This document shows positions 1-9,244 of a DNA stretch of 38,509 nucleotides, one piece after another. Below the pieces are notes generated by a model, which saw only the letters and a program-made list of their open reading frames with translations, was not told the origin of the DNA and ran no database searches. This DNA is from Sphingomonadaceae bacterium. Its GTDB lineage: Bacteria; Pseudomonadota; Alphaproteobacteria; Sphingomonadales; Sphingomonadaceae. How positions within the stretch are numbered: position 1 is the first letter of the stretch; every line of letters begins with the position of its first letter. Position numbers and translations under genes: made by a program. The DNA lies in NCBI GenBank assembly GCA_019239785.1, contig JAFAZM010000298.1, positions 1-38,509 on the forward strand, in the 5' to 3' direction.

Positions 1-774
1 CTCCTCCTCGACCACCTCGGAGCCGAACAGATCCGCCTTCGAATCCCTGAACGAATAGGTCAGCAGCTTCTCCGGCGGCAGCACGGCGGCGAGGAACCTC
101 GTCTCGTCATCGTCGAGGTTGAGCACCACTTTTCCCGCCTTGGCGGCGAAGTCGCGGAACAGATGGCGCAGCTCGTCGAGCGACTTGTGGTCGAGGGTGA
201 TGTTGTTGAGCACCGCGACCGCCGGCCGGTAGAGCGCGATCGAGCCGTCGCTCTCGTCCACCTCGCTGACGAAGGCCTCGCCATTGCCGACCAAGGCGCT
301 GGCGAAGGGGAAATCGGGCCCGACGAAATTCTTCATCACCGCGCCGTTCATCACGGTCGGCTGGCGATGGCAGGCCTGGAGGATCCAGCCGATCATGCCG
401 GTCACGGTCGACTTGCCGCTGGTCCCGCCGACCGCGATCCCGCTCTTCGCCTCGTTGAACAATTCGGCGAGCAATTGCGGCCGGGTGACGCGCCGCGCCC
501 CGACGGCGTTCGCCTTGACGACGTCGGGCACATGCTCCTCGATCGCCGCCGAGGTGACGACGATCTGGTCGCGGCCGGCGATGCCGCTGCCGTCCTGCGG
601 GAACAATTCGATGCCGCGGCCGCGCAGGAAGGCGAACTTGTCGCCGAGCCGGCCCTGGTCGAGCGTCCGGTCGGAGCCGGCGACAAGGTCGCCGCGGCCA
701 TGCACGATCAAGGCGAGCGGCAGCATGCCGGAGCCGCCGATGCCGACGAAGAAATAGGATTTGGCCTCGCCCAT
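1..774 (-). CDS. Mur ligase family protein (Mpl/MurC-like), C-terminus truncated by window edge
   Basis: Reverse-strand translation MGEAKSYFFVGIGGSGMLPLAL...GIAVGGTSGKSTVTGMIGWIL...SEVDESDGS...NNITLDHK: N-terminal Rossmann VGIGGSGM and Mur ligase ATP loop GGTSGKST; open to position 1 (258 codons). Confidence 0.88.
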   Translation of the reverse strand, partial: MGEAKSYFFVGIGGSGMLPLALIVHGRGDLVAGSDRTLDQGRLGDKFAFLRGRGIELFPQDGSGIAGRDQIVVTSAAIEEHVPDVVKANAVGARRVTRPQLLAELFNEAKSGIAVGGTSGKSTVTGMIGWILQACHRQPTVMNGAVMKNFVGPDFPFASALVGNGEAFVSEVDESDGSIALYRPAVAVLNNITLDHKSLDELRHLFRDFAAKAGKVVLNLDDDETRFLAAVLPPEKLLTYSFRDSKADLFGSEVVEEE

Positions 775-830
775 CGGCACGCCCTATTGGCAAGCGACAG
801 GAGTTTCAAACCAGTTCGAGGGGAGCGGCA

Positions 831-1658
831 ATGCGGATCGCGGTGGTGGCGCCGAGCTCCCGCTTCGACGGGGAAGCGGCCCGGCGTGTGGCCGCTATCG
901 CCGCCCGGACGCAGCCCGGGGTCGAGCTCCACTTCCACCCGCAATGCTTCCTCACCCACAACCATTTCGCCGGCCCCGACGCGGCGCGCGAGGACGCTCT
1001 GGTCGAGGTCGCCAACGATCCCGGCGTGGATGCCGTCTGGTTCGCGCGGGGCGGCTACGGCGCCTGCCGGATCGCGGAGAGCGCGCTGGCGCGGTTCGGT
1101 CCGGCCGCGCGCGACAAGGCCTGGCTCGGCTACAGCGATGCCGGCTTCCTGCTCGCAGGCCTCTACCGCGCCGGCTTCGAACGCGTCGCGCACGGACCGA
1201 TGGCGCAGGACGTCATGCGCGAGGGCGGCGAGGCGGCGGTCGAACGGGCGCTGGCCTGGCTCGCCTGCCGCTCGGCCGATGCGCTCGAGCCCGGGCTCGA
1301 CTCCGCCCGGCCCAATGCCGCCTTCAACATCGTCGTGCTCGGCGCTCTGCTCGGCACGTCGCTCGAGCCCGACCTCTCCGGCCATGTCCTGCTGCTCGAG
1401 GAGGTCTCCGAGCATATGTATGCGACCGACCGGGCGTTCTTCCATCTCGCCGCCACGCGGGCGATCCGGCGCGTTGCCGGGATCCGCCTCGGCCGGGTCG
1501 TCGACGTCCTGCCGAACGACCCCGACTTCGGCGAAAGCGAGGAGGACATCGCCCGCCGCTGGTGCGAACGCTACGGCATCTTCTGGCTCGGCCGCGCCGA
1601 TATCGGCCACGACTCGGCCAACAAAGTGGTCCCCTTCGGCCCTCTGCGTCCCCTCTGA
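831..1658 (+). CDS. S66 family LD-carboxypeptidase (LdcA-like)
   Basis: MRIAVVAPSSRFDGEAARRV...AVWFARGGYGACRI...GYSDAGFLL...HGPMAQDV: S66 serine peptidase motifs; RBS gaggggag upstream. Confidence 0.88.
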   Translation: MRIAVVAPSSRFDGEAARRVAAIAARTQPGVELHFHPQCFLTHNHFAGPDAAREDALVEVANDPGVDAVWFARGGYGACRIAESALARFGPAARDKAWLGYSDAGFLLAGLYRAGFERVAHGPMAQDVMREGGEAAVERALAWLACRSADALEPGLDSARPNAAFNIVVLGALLGTSLEPDLSGHVLLLEEVSEHMYATDRAFFHLAATRAIRRVAGIRLGRVVDVLPNDPDFGESEEDIARRWCERYGIFWLGRADIGHDSANKVVPFGPLRPL

Positions 1659-1785
1659 GCCGCACTATCCACAGAAAAGCCTCCATTCGGCGTTGAAAAC
1701 GGGGCTTTCCCTCTCTCAGACCATTGCCAAGCCGGGGGAATTGCGCTCTCTAGTCGCCAGCACAAGCTTCAATAGGGAGGGTAAT

Positions 1786-2037
1786 ATGGCAGATAGACAG
1801 AGCGGTTTGCAGCGTCCGGTGAAGCCTTCGGCGGATCTGGCGGCAATCACCGGTCCGGATCCGTTGCCGCGGAGCCAGGTCGTCAGCAAGGTCTGGGACC
1901 ATATCCGCAAGAACAATCTTCAGAATCCGCAGAACAAGCGCGAGATCGTTGCCGACGACAAGCTGAAGAAGATTTTCGGCAAGGACCGCTGCTCGATGTT
2001 CGAGATGAACAAGCATTTGTCGAAGCATCTCAGCTAG
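1786..2037 (+). CDS. SWIB/MDM2 domain-containing small protein
   Basis: 83 aa ...PRSQVVSKVWDHIRKNNLQNPQNKREIVADDKLKKIFGKDRCSMFEMNKHLSKHLS, characteristic SWIB fold sequence; RBS agggagg 5 nt upstream of ATG. Confidence 0.93.
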   Translation: MADRQSGLQRPVKPSADLAAITGPDPLPRSQVVSKVWDHIRKNNLQNPQNKREIVADDKLKKIFGKDRCSMFEMNKHLSKHLS

Positions 2038-2080
2038 TCACTCGACAGGGCGCGCCGGCTGCACCCGGCGCGAACGGCAA

Positions 2081-2113
2081 GGCCGCCCCGGAGCGATCCG
2101 CGGGCGGCTTTGT
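2081..2113 (+). terminator. Putative intrinsic terminator after the SWIB gene
   Basis: ggccgcccc...gggcggctttgtg hairpin with short T-rich tail downstream of the 2037 stop. Confidence 0.45.
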
Positions 2114-2165
2114 GCGTTTGGGCTACGTTCCCCCGAATGGCCTCCGGGTTCGTGAAGGGAAAGGG

Positions 2166-2370
2166 ATTTCACGCGAAGGCGCGAAGGAAGAAGGAAAGGC
2201 GCGAAGAGGGGCTGAGGATAAGCGTCATCCCGGCGAAGGCCGGGATCTCATCGAGACCCGTCGTGCTTAACCGACCTGAGACCCCGGCCTTCGCCGGGGT
2301 GACGAAGAAGCGGAGACCGCGCCGGCACCTTCGCGCCTTCCTTTCCCTTCTTCGCGCCTTCGCGTGAAAT
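2166..2370. repeat. Composite nested palindrome A
   Basis: Outer arms atttcacgcgaaggcgcgaag...gcgaag (2166-2206) and cttcgcgcc...cttcgcgtgaaat (2329-2370); inner arms cgtcatcccggcgaaggccggg and ccccggccttcgccggggtgacg. Confidence 0.9.
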
Positions 2371-2397
2371 AGCCTTTCTTGAAACCTGCGGTCGAAC

Positions 2398-4440
2398 TTA
2401 CCCCCGCCAGCGCAACCCCAGCCACAAGGTCCGCGGCGTCGCCCTTTCGAGGATGCCGGCGCCGGAAATGCCGGCGATCACCTCTTCGTCGGTCAAATTC
2501 TCCGCCCGCGCCTCGACCGCCAGATGCGAGGTGAGCGGCAGGTCGGCGACCGCGTCGAAGGTGAGGGCGTCGGGAATGCGCTGGCGGTTGAGGTCGTCCT
2601 CATATTGGGCGGCGACATAGCGCATCGCCACGGACGCATAGGCGCCGCGCGCGCCCTGCCAAGCGAGGCTCGCGGTCAGGCTGTGCCGCGGCGTCTGGGC
2701 CGGGCGCAGCCCGTCGAGCGCGGCGGCGGCGCCGCTTGCGCGGACGCGTGCGTCGGCGAGGCTGTAGCCGGCGGCGAGCCGGAAGCGGCCGAGGTCGATG
2801 CCGGCATCCAGCTCGATCCCCCGGCTGCGGATCGCGTCCACGTTCTCCCGCACCCGATAGGCGCCGCCGGCGGCAACGAAGCCGACGCCGGGAAAATTGC
2901 CCGGCCCCTGGCCCATGGTGACGTTGGCGATCGCATCGGTCAGCCGGTTGTCGAACAGGGTGATTCCAAGCCGGACGAAGCGGAGCGGGCGCAGCTCCAG
3001 CCCGGCCTCGATCCCGCGCAACCGCTCGGGCGACAAAGCGGCATTGGCGGCGGTGGCGTCGGCGCCGACCCGGAACGGCCGGTAGAGCTCGTTCAGGGTC
3101 GGCAGCCGCCAGCCGAGATAGGTCGCGGCGCGCAGGGTCAAGGCTGGCAGCGCGCGCCAGGCGAGGCCCGCGCGGCCGGTCGGTTCCCAGCCGCTGCGGT
3201 CGGGGAAGGCGATGGCGGTCAGCGGCGCCCCGGTCGCCAGCGTGCGCTCCTTCAGGATGCCGTTCGCGATCCACCAGCGGTCGATCCGGCCTCCCGCGGT
3301 GAGCGTCAACAGCCCCGTCTCCAAGCCTGCCTCGGCGAAGGCGCCGAGCGTGTCGGTGCGCCCGCCGGCGATGCGGCCGCGGGTCGGCGCGCCGGCGACG
3401 AACTGGAACAATTCCTGCGTGCGCCCCACCGTCTCGCGCCCGTCAGCACCGAGCCGCAGCTCGAACCGCCCGGTCACCGGCCGCACCTCCAGCCGCGCGC
3501 CCAGCCCTGTCGCCGGCACATTGTACTGGTCGAGCGTTTCGGTCGCGGCGGTGCGGGCGGCATTGACCGACGCGAATTGATTGGAGAAGCCGCGCACCTG
3601 CAGATAGGCAAGCGCCGAGAAGGGCAGGCGGCCGCGGCCGACCAGCCGCAGCGAGGCGTCGGCACCCTCGTTGGAGATCGCGCTGAACGCGGTGCCGCGC
3701 GCGCGATCGTCGCTGAAGGCGGAAAGGTTCGCCTGCAGTTCGACCGTCGGAGAGAGTGGCGTCACCGCGCGCAGGCCGAGGCTGGCCTGGCGGTAGGGCG
3801 AGGGCCGATCGGCCGGCCCGCGCAGGCGTTCGACCACCGGCACGAAGCCGTCGCCGCGCGCATAGGCGCCGGAGAGGGTGACGAAGCCGGCGCCGAGCCG
3901 GCCGCCATAGCTCGCATAAGCGTCGAAGCTGTCGCGGCTGCCGTAGAGGAGCCCGGCCGCCGGCCCCTCCGTCTCGCTCGGCAGCGCGCTTTCCATCTGG
4001 ATCGTGCCGGCAAGCGCGCCCGGCCCGTCGGCGCCGCTGCCGCCCCCGCGCACCACCCTGATCCGGCCGAGCCGGCGCGGATCGTAGGCCGGCCACGCGA
4101 TCCAGCCGCCGAACGGGTCGGTCTGCGGAACCCCATCGAGCAGCAGCAATGCCCGGCTCGAAGCGTTGCCGCCGAGCGCGCGCAGGGTCGCGCCCTGGCT
4201 GGTCGGGTTGGCGCTGCGCGCGTCGGAGCGGCGGAATTGCTGGAAGCCGGGCACGTCGCGCAGCACGTCCTCGAGCCGGTCCGAGGCGCTGTGCGCGAGC
4301 CGCTCGCGGCCGATCTCGCTTATGTCGTAGGCGGCGCTGCCGAGCCCGGCCTCGAGGCCGCGGCCGGTGACGACGATCTCCTGCTGCGCCGCGGCGGCGC
4401 TGGGGGCGAGAAGGAGCAGCAAGGTCGCCGGGCAGATCAC
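2398..4440 (-). CDS. TonB-dependent outer-membrane receptor
   Basis: 680 aa with signal peptide; plug motifs EIVVTGRG, LEDVLRDVPGFQ, SQGATLRALGG.ASSRALLLLDGVPQTDPFGGWI; C-terminal beta-barrel ending ...RTLWLGLRWRG; GTG start. Confidence 0.93.
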   Translation of the reverse strand: MICPATLLLLLAPSAAAAQQEIVVTGRGLEAGLGSAAYDISEIGRERLAHSASDRLEDVLRDVPGFQQFRRSDARSANPTSQGATLRALGGNASSRALLLLDGVPQTDPFGGWIAWPAYDPRRLGRIRVVRGGGSGADGPGALAGTIQMESALPSETEGPAAGLLYGSRDSFDAYASYGGRLGAGFVTLSGAYARGDGFVPVVERLRGPADRPSPYRQASLGLRAVTPLSPTVELQANLSAFSDDRARGTAFSAISNEGADASLRLVGRGRLPFSALAYLQVRGFSNQFASVNAARTAATETLDQYNVPATGLGARLEVRPVTGRFELRLGADGRETVGRTQELFQFVAGAPTRGRIAGGRTDTLGAFAEAGLETGLLTLTAGGRIDRWWIANGILKERTLATGAPLTAIAFPDRSGWEPTGRAGLAWRALPALTLRAATYLGWRLPTLNELYRPFRVGADATAANAALSPERLRGIEAGLELRPLRFVRLGITLFDNRLTDAIANVTMGQGPGNFPGVGFVAAGGAYRVRENVDAIRSRGIELDAGIDLGRFRLAAGYSLADARVRASGAAAALDGLRPAQTPRHSLTASLAWQGARGAYASVAMRYVAAQYEDDLNRQRIPDALTFDAVADLPLTSHLAVEARAENLTDEEVIAGISGAGILERATPRTLWLGLRWRG

Positions 4441-4456
4441 GCAGCCCCTCTACAAT

Positions 4457-4509
4457 AAAAAGCCAGGCCGGTGAGGGGAAAGCACCGGCCCGAGCATGTT
4501 CAAGTCAGG
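4457..4509 (-). terminator. Distal copy of duplicated terminator-like hairpin unit
   Basis: Minus strand GGGCCGGTG-CTTTCCCCT-CACCGGCC...GGCTTTTTATT; shares loop and flank ttcaagtcagg with 4541-4592. Confidence 0.65.
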
Positions 4510-4540
4510 CGAATGCGCCTGACGACTCGGAAAATGCGGC

Positions 4541-4592
4541 AAAAAAAGCCGCGCCGGTGAGGGGAAAGCACCGACGCGGCCTTCAAGTCAGG
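4541..4592 (-). terminator. Rho-independent terminator downstream of the 4599-5426 gene
   Basis: Minus strand GCCGCGTCGGTG-CTTTCCCCT-CACCGGCGCGGC-TTTTTTT. Confidence 0.85.
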
Positions 4593-4598
4593 AATGGG

Positions 4599-5426
4599 TC
4601 AGCCGGCGCTGGGCCGCGGCGCGGCCTGGTGCGCCGCCGCTTCGAGCTGGTCCTTGGTCATCGAGATGACGAGGCCCTGGCCGTTGGCGCCGAAGCTGGT
4701 CAGCGGCAGCCGCGCCCGGACGCTGCCGGTCGAGACCACGACACCCGAAGCGTCGGCCGATTCGACCGTGCCCACGGCGGCGCCGGACTGGTCGCGGACC
4801 TGCACGCCGGCATGGACGTCGGTCGCCGTCGCAGCACGGACCGTGCCAGCGGTAGGCGCCGCCTCGGTCGGGCCCTGGGCATTGGTCCCGGCCGGCGCTG
4901 CGGCAGCCGCGGCCTGGCCCTGTGCGTTCGCTTGGACACCCGTGGAATTGGGCGAATTGGTGCCGGCGGGCGCTGCCGCGGTCGCGGCCTGGCCCTGCAC
5001 ATTGGCCTGGGCGGTCGGCGCCGTGGGGGCAGGCCGGCCCTGGCTCGCGGCGTGCGCGCCGGCCTGCGCGTTGGTTGCCGCCTGCGCGGCGGGGGCAGGC
5101 GTGCTGGCCGGCGGGGTCGGCGCCTGGGTCGCAGCCTGCGCATCGGCATTGGCGTCGGCCTGGCTGCCCGGCTCCGCATTCGCATTCTGCGCGGCGGGCG
5201 TCGCGGCCGGCGGCGCGGTCTGGGTGTCCTCGGTGGCCATGTTCGCGGTCGCCGGCGGAGTCTGGTCCCGGGTGGCGTGCGTGTTGTGCGTATTGCGCGG
5301 CGCATGGTGCGTGGTCGGCGTCGAGGTGCCGCCCAGCGGCTGGTGCTGGGTGCCCTGGGCAACGGCCATCGCTGCCGGAAGGGCGGCCGCAGCGACGGCA
5401 GCCAGAAGCTTCATCCTGTTGGTCAT
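4599..5426 (-). CDS. Secreted low-complexity Ala/Gln/Thr/Pro-rich protein with C-terminal PRC-barrel-like segment
   Basis: MTNRMKLLAAVAAAALPAAMAVAQ signal peptide, AQ/AT/AP-rich middle, C-terminus HAGVQVRDQSGAAVGTVESADASGVVVSTGSVRARLPLTSF; RBS ggagga upstream of 5426; terminator follows. Confidence 0.75.
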   Translation of the reverse strand: MTNRMKLLAAVAAAALPAAMAVAQGTQHQPLGGTSTPTTHHAPRNTHNTHATRDQTPPATANMATEDTQTAPPAATPAAQNANAEPGSQADANADAQAATQAPTPPASTPAPAAQAATNAQAGAHAASQGRPAPTAPTAQANVQGQAATAAAPAGTNSPNSTGVQANAQGQAAAAAAPAGTNAQGPTEAAPTAGTVRAATATDVHAGVQVRDQSGAAVGTVESADASGVVVSTGSVRARLPLTSFGANGQGLVISMTKDQLEAAAHQAAPRPSAG

Positions 5427-5576
5427 CTGGTCCTCCAAAGATCGGGTGAAAAGCAAACTCGGAGGATCAATCGTTCCGCGCGCGACAAGGTTCAGCGGCG
5501 CGGGACGGGCCGTTCAGCCCCGGGGACGAAGCGCGACCGGATCGTGGAACCGGGATGCGGAGCTCAGGGTCCGACC

Positions 5577-5975
5577 CTAGCTTCCCGGGAAGCGGGCGAA
5601 CTCGGGCAAGGCGTGCGCGTCCTTCATCCAGCCGATCCGGTCCGCCACCTGGATGTGCGCCGTCGCCGGCAGCGAGTCCGGATCGTCGAGCGTCGCCGAC
5701 TGGACGTCGGTGATCCCGGGCAGCACCTGGTCGTTGGTGTAGAACAATCCGGTGCCGCAATCGGCGCAGAAATGCCGCCGCCCGGTCTCCGAGGATTCGT
5801 AGACCTTGGGCTGTCCTTCCGTCACCTTGAGCTGGTCCGACCTGAACATCGCCCAGCCCACCATCGGCGACCCGGCATGGCGCCGGCAGTCGGTGCAGTG
5901 GCAGAGCGTGTGGTGCATCGGCTCGCCCTCGAGCGCGTAGCGGATGGCGCCGCAATGGCATTGGCCCGTGCGCAT
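5577..5975 (-). CDS. GFA family (glutathione-dependent formaldehyde-activating/CENP-V type) protein
   Basis: MRTGQCHCGAIRYALEGEP..HTLCHCTDCRRHAGSPMVGWAMF...HFCADCGTGLFYTND: GFA Zn-binding CxC / CxxC patterns. Confidence 0.9.
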   Translation of the reverse strand: MRTGQCHCGAIRYALEGEPMHHTLCHCTDCRRHAGSPMVGWAMFRSDQLKVTEGQPKVYESSETGRRHFCADCGTGLFYTNDQVLPGITDVQSATLDDPDSLPATAHIQVADRIGWMKDAHALPEFARFPGS

Positions 5976-6054
5976 GGCCTGTCTCCCCGGTTCGAGTTCG
6001 GCCGGAGAGGCTAGCAGCCGTCTCGAACAAAGCAAGAACGAAATGAACAACGGG

Positions 6055-6618
6055 TCAAAAGAGGAGCTGCACGAGCAGCCACAGGCCGATGGCGACGAAC
6101 AGCAAGGCAGCGACGATGCGGACGGTCGTCAGCGGCACCAGCCGGATCAGCGCATTGCCGAGCAGGACCGCGGGGACGTTGGCGAGCATCATCCCGATCG
6201 TGGTGCCGGTGGCGACCGCGACGACGTCGTGGAAGCGGGCGCCGAGCGCGACCGTCGCCAGCTGGGTCTTGTCGCCCATCTCGACCAGGAAGAAGGCGAC
6301 GAGGGTGGTCAGGAAGGCGCCGAACCTGGGCGGCGTCGGCGCTTCGTCGTCCAGCTTGTCGGGGATCAGGGTCCAGAAGCCCATCGCGATGAAGGAGAAG
6401 GCGACGAGATAGTGGAACCAGGCCCCGTCGAGGAAGGCCGCCGCCTCGACGCCGACGAGCGCCGCCAAGGCATGGTTGGCGAGCGTCGCGGCGAGGATGC
6501 CGAGGATGATCGGCAATGGCCGCTGGAAGCGGGTGGCGAGCAGGATGGCGAGCAGCTGCGTCTTGTCGCCGATCTCGGCGAGCGCGACGACCAAAGCGGA
6601 AATGGTGAGGGCGTGCAT
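6055..6618 (-). CDS. TMEM165/GDT1 (UPF0016) family transporter, likely Mn2+ exporter
   Basis: Two E-x-G-D-K-T motifs (ALAEIGDKTQLLAILLATRF and LVEMGDKTQLATVALGARF) in a 187-aa multi-TM protein; preceded by a yybP-ykoY leader. Confidence 0.93.
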   Translation of the reverse strand: MHALTISALVVALAEIGDKTQLLAILLATRFQRPLPIILGILAATLANHALAALVGVEAAAFLDGAWFHYLVAFSFIAMGFWTLIPDKLDDEAPTPPRFGAFLTTLVAFFLVEMGDKTQLATVALGARFHDVVAVATGTTIGMMLANVPAVLLGNALIRLVPLTTVRIVAALLFVAIGLWLLVQLLF

Positions 6619-6684
6619 GAAAAGGTCCGGCGCTGGGCAGAAGCGAAAGCAACGACATCGCGCCTTCCGCCCGGCTGAAGCGAA

Positions 6685-6800
6685 AGCCCGATGCCATTGG
6701 TCTCGCCCGGACAAAAATCCCGTCCCTACCGCACCACGGCCTCTTGGCCGAGCATGTTGACGCGGCAGCCCCGCAAAGCGGGCGGCTACTCCCCAGATGA
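6685..6800 (-). ncRNA. yybP-ykoY manganese riboswitch aptamer
   Basis: Minus strand CATCTGGGGAGTAGCCGCCCGC...CCGCGTCAACATGCTCGGCC...GTCCGGGCGAGACCAATGGCATCGGGC: the GGGGAGUAGCC, GUCAACAU.CUCGG and GCGAGACC elements of the class, upstream of a Mn-transporter-family gene. Confidence 0.9.
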
Positions 6801-6909
6801 CGGGGCGCCACTAGCCGGGTGGCGGTGAGCTGGCAAGGAGGGGTGCCCGCGCATATCGGTGGCGCGCAGGGCCATTGTCGGCGCGCGGGCCGGCTGGCAG
6901 ACTGATATC

Positions 6910-7845
6910 ATGGTCCGACCACACGGCAAGCTGATCCCTCTCGTCCTCCTTTGCCTGCTGCTTGGCGCATCGGACGATGCCGGCATCGGTCGCCAGCTCT
7001 CCACGAATGAAGCCGCGGCGGTACCTTCCTGCACCGCGCCGCCAGTGTCGGAGCAGATGAGCCTTCTCGTCGCAGCGTCCGACCTCATCGTGACCGGAAC
7101 GCTGCAGATCGATCCCGAGCAGCTTGCGGCCGTGTCGCGATCGGCGAGCCCGGACTATCTGAATGTCAGGCTCGGGTCAGTCCATGTGTTGAAGGGCGAG
7201 GTTCCACCCGGGGACCTGGTGATGAGAATCCTGCCGGAGGATCGACCCTATGCGCCGTCCCGTGCAGCCTTGGCTGCCGCGGCGAACCGGCCGAGCCTCG
7301 TCTTCCTGACGCACGTGGACGAGGGCCCGATCGGCTTCTATTTCGCGGGGTATAGCCCTGCGGCCCTGCAGCCGGCCGACCCCGGCACCGTCACTCCGAT
7401 CGCCGGCGAGATCGCGCGGCAACGGGCTATTCTCCAAGGGTGGCGACCGGACCGGGCGCTACCCCACGACCGTGAAGTCGCGGGGTTGATCGATGCGCTG
7501 GCCGCACTGAGCAGGGAAGCCGGGCCCGATGCCCAGCAGGCGATCTTCCAGCGGATCGAGGCGCTGGGGGCGCCCGCCGTCCCGGCGATCATTGCGCATA
7601 TGGATGACCGCAGAAGGCTCGCCTATGAGGAAATCTCGCTGGTCAACCACAATCCCGACGCCTTCGAGTCAATGCGCAATTACGGTCCGAAGCTGATCGT
7701 CGATGCCCTGGCTGCGATCCTGAACCAGATCACCGGGAGGAGCTTCGGCAATATCGTGAACGGAGGATCGGAGCGCGAGCGGCACGCGGCCGTGGACGGA
7801 TGGAGGATCTACGCGGCGGGTCTCCGCTGCGCGCAACGCTCCTGA
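6910..7845 (+). CDS. Hypothetical secreted protein
   Basis: 311 aa from MVRPHGKLIPLVLLCLLLGA signal-like N-terminus; no domain recognised. Confidence 0.7.
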   Translation: MVRPHGKLIPLVLLCLLLGASDDAGIGRQLSTNEAAAVPSCTAPPVSEQMSLLVAASDLIVTGTLQIDPEQLAAVSRSASPDYLNVRLGSVHVLKGEVPPGDLVMRILPEDRPYAPSRAALAAAANRPSLVFLTHVDEGPIGFYFAGYSPAALQPADPGTVTPIAGEIARQRAILQGWRPDRALPHDREVAGLIDALAALSREAGPDAQQAIFQRIEALGAPAVPAIIAHMDDRRRLAYEEISLVNHNPDAFESMRNYGPKLIVDALAAILNQITGRSFGNIVNGGSERERHAAVDGWRIYAAGLRCAQRS

Positions 7846-7861
7846 TCCGTCCCCGCCCGGC

Positions 7862-9244
7862 TTACAGCACGTATTTGCTCAGATCCGTGTTCCGCGCGAT
7901 CTCGGCGAGCTGCCGCTCGACATAAGGCGCGTCCACCGTCACCGTCTCGCCGCGCCTTTGCTCAGCCTCGAAGCTCACATCCTCGAGCAGTTTCTCGATC
8001 ACCGTCTGCAGCCGCCGCGCGCCGATATTCTCGACCTGGCCGTTCACCTCAGCCGCGATCCGCGCGAGCGCCCTGATCCCGTCCTCGGCGAAGTCGATGC
8101 CGACCCCCTCGGTCGCCAGCAGCGCCCGATACTGCTCGGTGAGGCTCGCGCGGGTGTCCGACAGGATCCGCACGAAATCCTCCTCGGTCAGCGCCTTCAG
8201 CTCGACGCGGATCGGGAGGCGCCCCTGCAATTCGGGAAGCAGGTCCGAAGGCTTGGCGACGTGGAAGGCGCCGGAGGCGATGAAGAGGATATGGTCGGTC
8301 TTCATCGGCCCATATTTGGTGGCGACGGTCGTCCCCTCGATCAGCGGCAGCAGGTCGCGCTGCACGCCCTCGCGGCTCACCGAGCCGCCGCGCACGTCGG
8401 AGACGGCGATCTTGTCGATCTCGTCGATGAAGACGATCCCGTTCGCCTCGGCGTCCTTGAGCGCGGTGCGGTTCACGTCGTCGGGATCGAGGCGCTTGTC
8501 CGATTCCTCCTCGATCAGCTTCGCCAGCGCTTCCTTGACGCCCATCTTGCGCTTCTTGCGGGGCTGCTGGCCCATCGCCTTGCCCATCAGGTCGGAGAGG
8601 TTGATCATCCCGACCTGGCCGCCCATGCCGGGGATCTCGAACGGGGTGGAGGGCTGGTCGATCACGTCGATCTCGACCTCCTTCGCGTCGAGATGGCCCT
8701 CGCCGAGCATCCGCTTGAAGCTCTCGCGCGTGGCGCCGCTCGCATCCTTGCCGGTGAGCGCGTCGAGCAGCCGTTCGGTCGCCGCCTGGCTCGCCGCCTC
8801 CTTCACCGCCTCGCGGCGGCGCTCCTTCTCGAGCCGTACTGCCTCCTCGACCAGGTCGCGGGCGATCTGCTCGACGTCGCGGCCGACATAGCCGACCTCG
8901 GTGAACTTGGTCGCCTCGACCTTGACGAAGGGCGCGTCGGCGAGCTTGGCGAGGCGCCGGCTGATCTCCGTCTTGCCGCAGCCGGTCGGGCCGATCATGA
9001 GGATGTTCTTGGGCGTCACCTCCTCGCGCAACTCCTCGGGGAGCTGCTGCCGCCGCCAGCGGTTGCGCAAGGCCACGGCGACCGCGCGCTTGGCCTCGTC
9101 CTGGCCGATGATGTGCGCATCCAGCGCGGCGACGACCGCCTTGGGCGTGAGGAAGTCCTTCATCTTGCCTGCTGCTCTCGGGGTGTCGTGGCTTGGCTGG
9201 TCGGAAACCCGGTCCATCTCCGGGGCGGATGTCTGGAAGTCCAT
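7862..9244 (-). CDS. hslU: ATP-dependent protease ATPase subunit HslU
   Basis: [41 protein letters not shown]...[52 protein letters not shown]...TDLSKYVL. Start may be the internal ATG at 9163. Confidence 0.97.
   Translation of the reverse strand: MDFQTSAPEMDRVSDQPSHDTPRAAGKMKDFLTPKAVVAALDAHIIGQDEAKRAVAVALRNRWRRQQLPEELREEVTPKNILMIGPTGCGKTEISRRLAKLADAPFVKVEATKFTEVGYVGRDVEQIARDLVEEAVRLEKERRREAVKEAASQAATERLLDALTGKDASGATRESFKRMLGEGHLDAKEVEIDVIDQPSTPFEIPGMGGQVGMINLSDLMGKAMGQQPRKKRKMGVKEALAKLIEEESDKRLDPDDVNRTALKDAEANGIVFIDEIDKIAVSDVRGGSVSREGVQRDLLPLIEGTTVATKYGPMKTDHILFIASGAFHVAKPSDLLPELQGRLPIRVELKALTEEDFVRILSDTRASLTEQYRALLATEGVGIDFAEDGIRALARIAAEVNGQVENIGARRLQTVIEKLLEDVSFEAEQRRGETVTVDAPYVERQLAEIARNTDLSKYVL

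Noticed and set aside
163-2037. 624-aa plus-strand ORF
   Set aside because: Only the last 83 codons (SWIB) are a real gene; the rest is antisense to the Mur ligase and out of frame with LD-carboxypeptidase.
2110-2367. 85-aa ORF
   Set aside because: Translation of composite palindrome A, not a protein gene.
2524-4458. 644-aa plus-strand ORF
   Set aside because: Antisense shadow of the TonB-dependent receptor.
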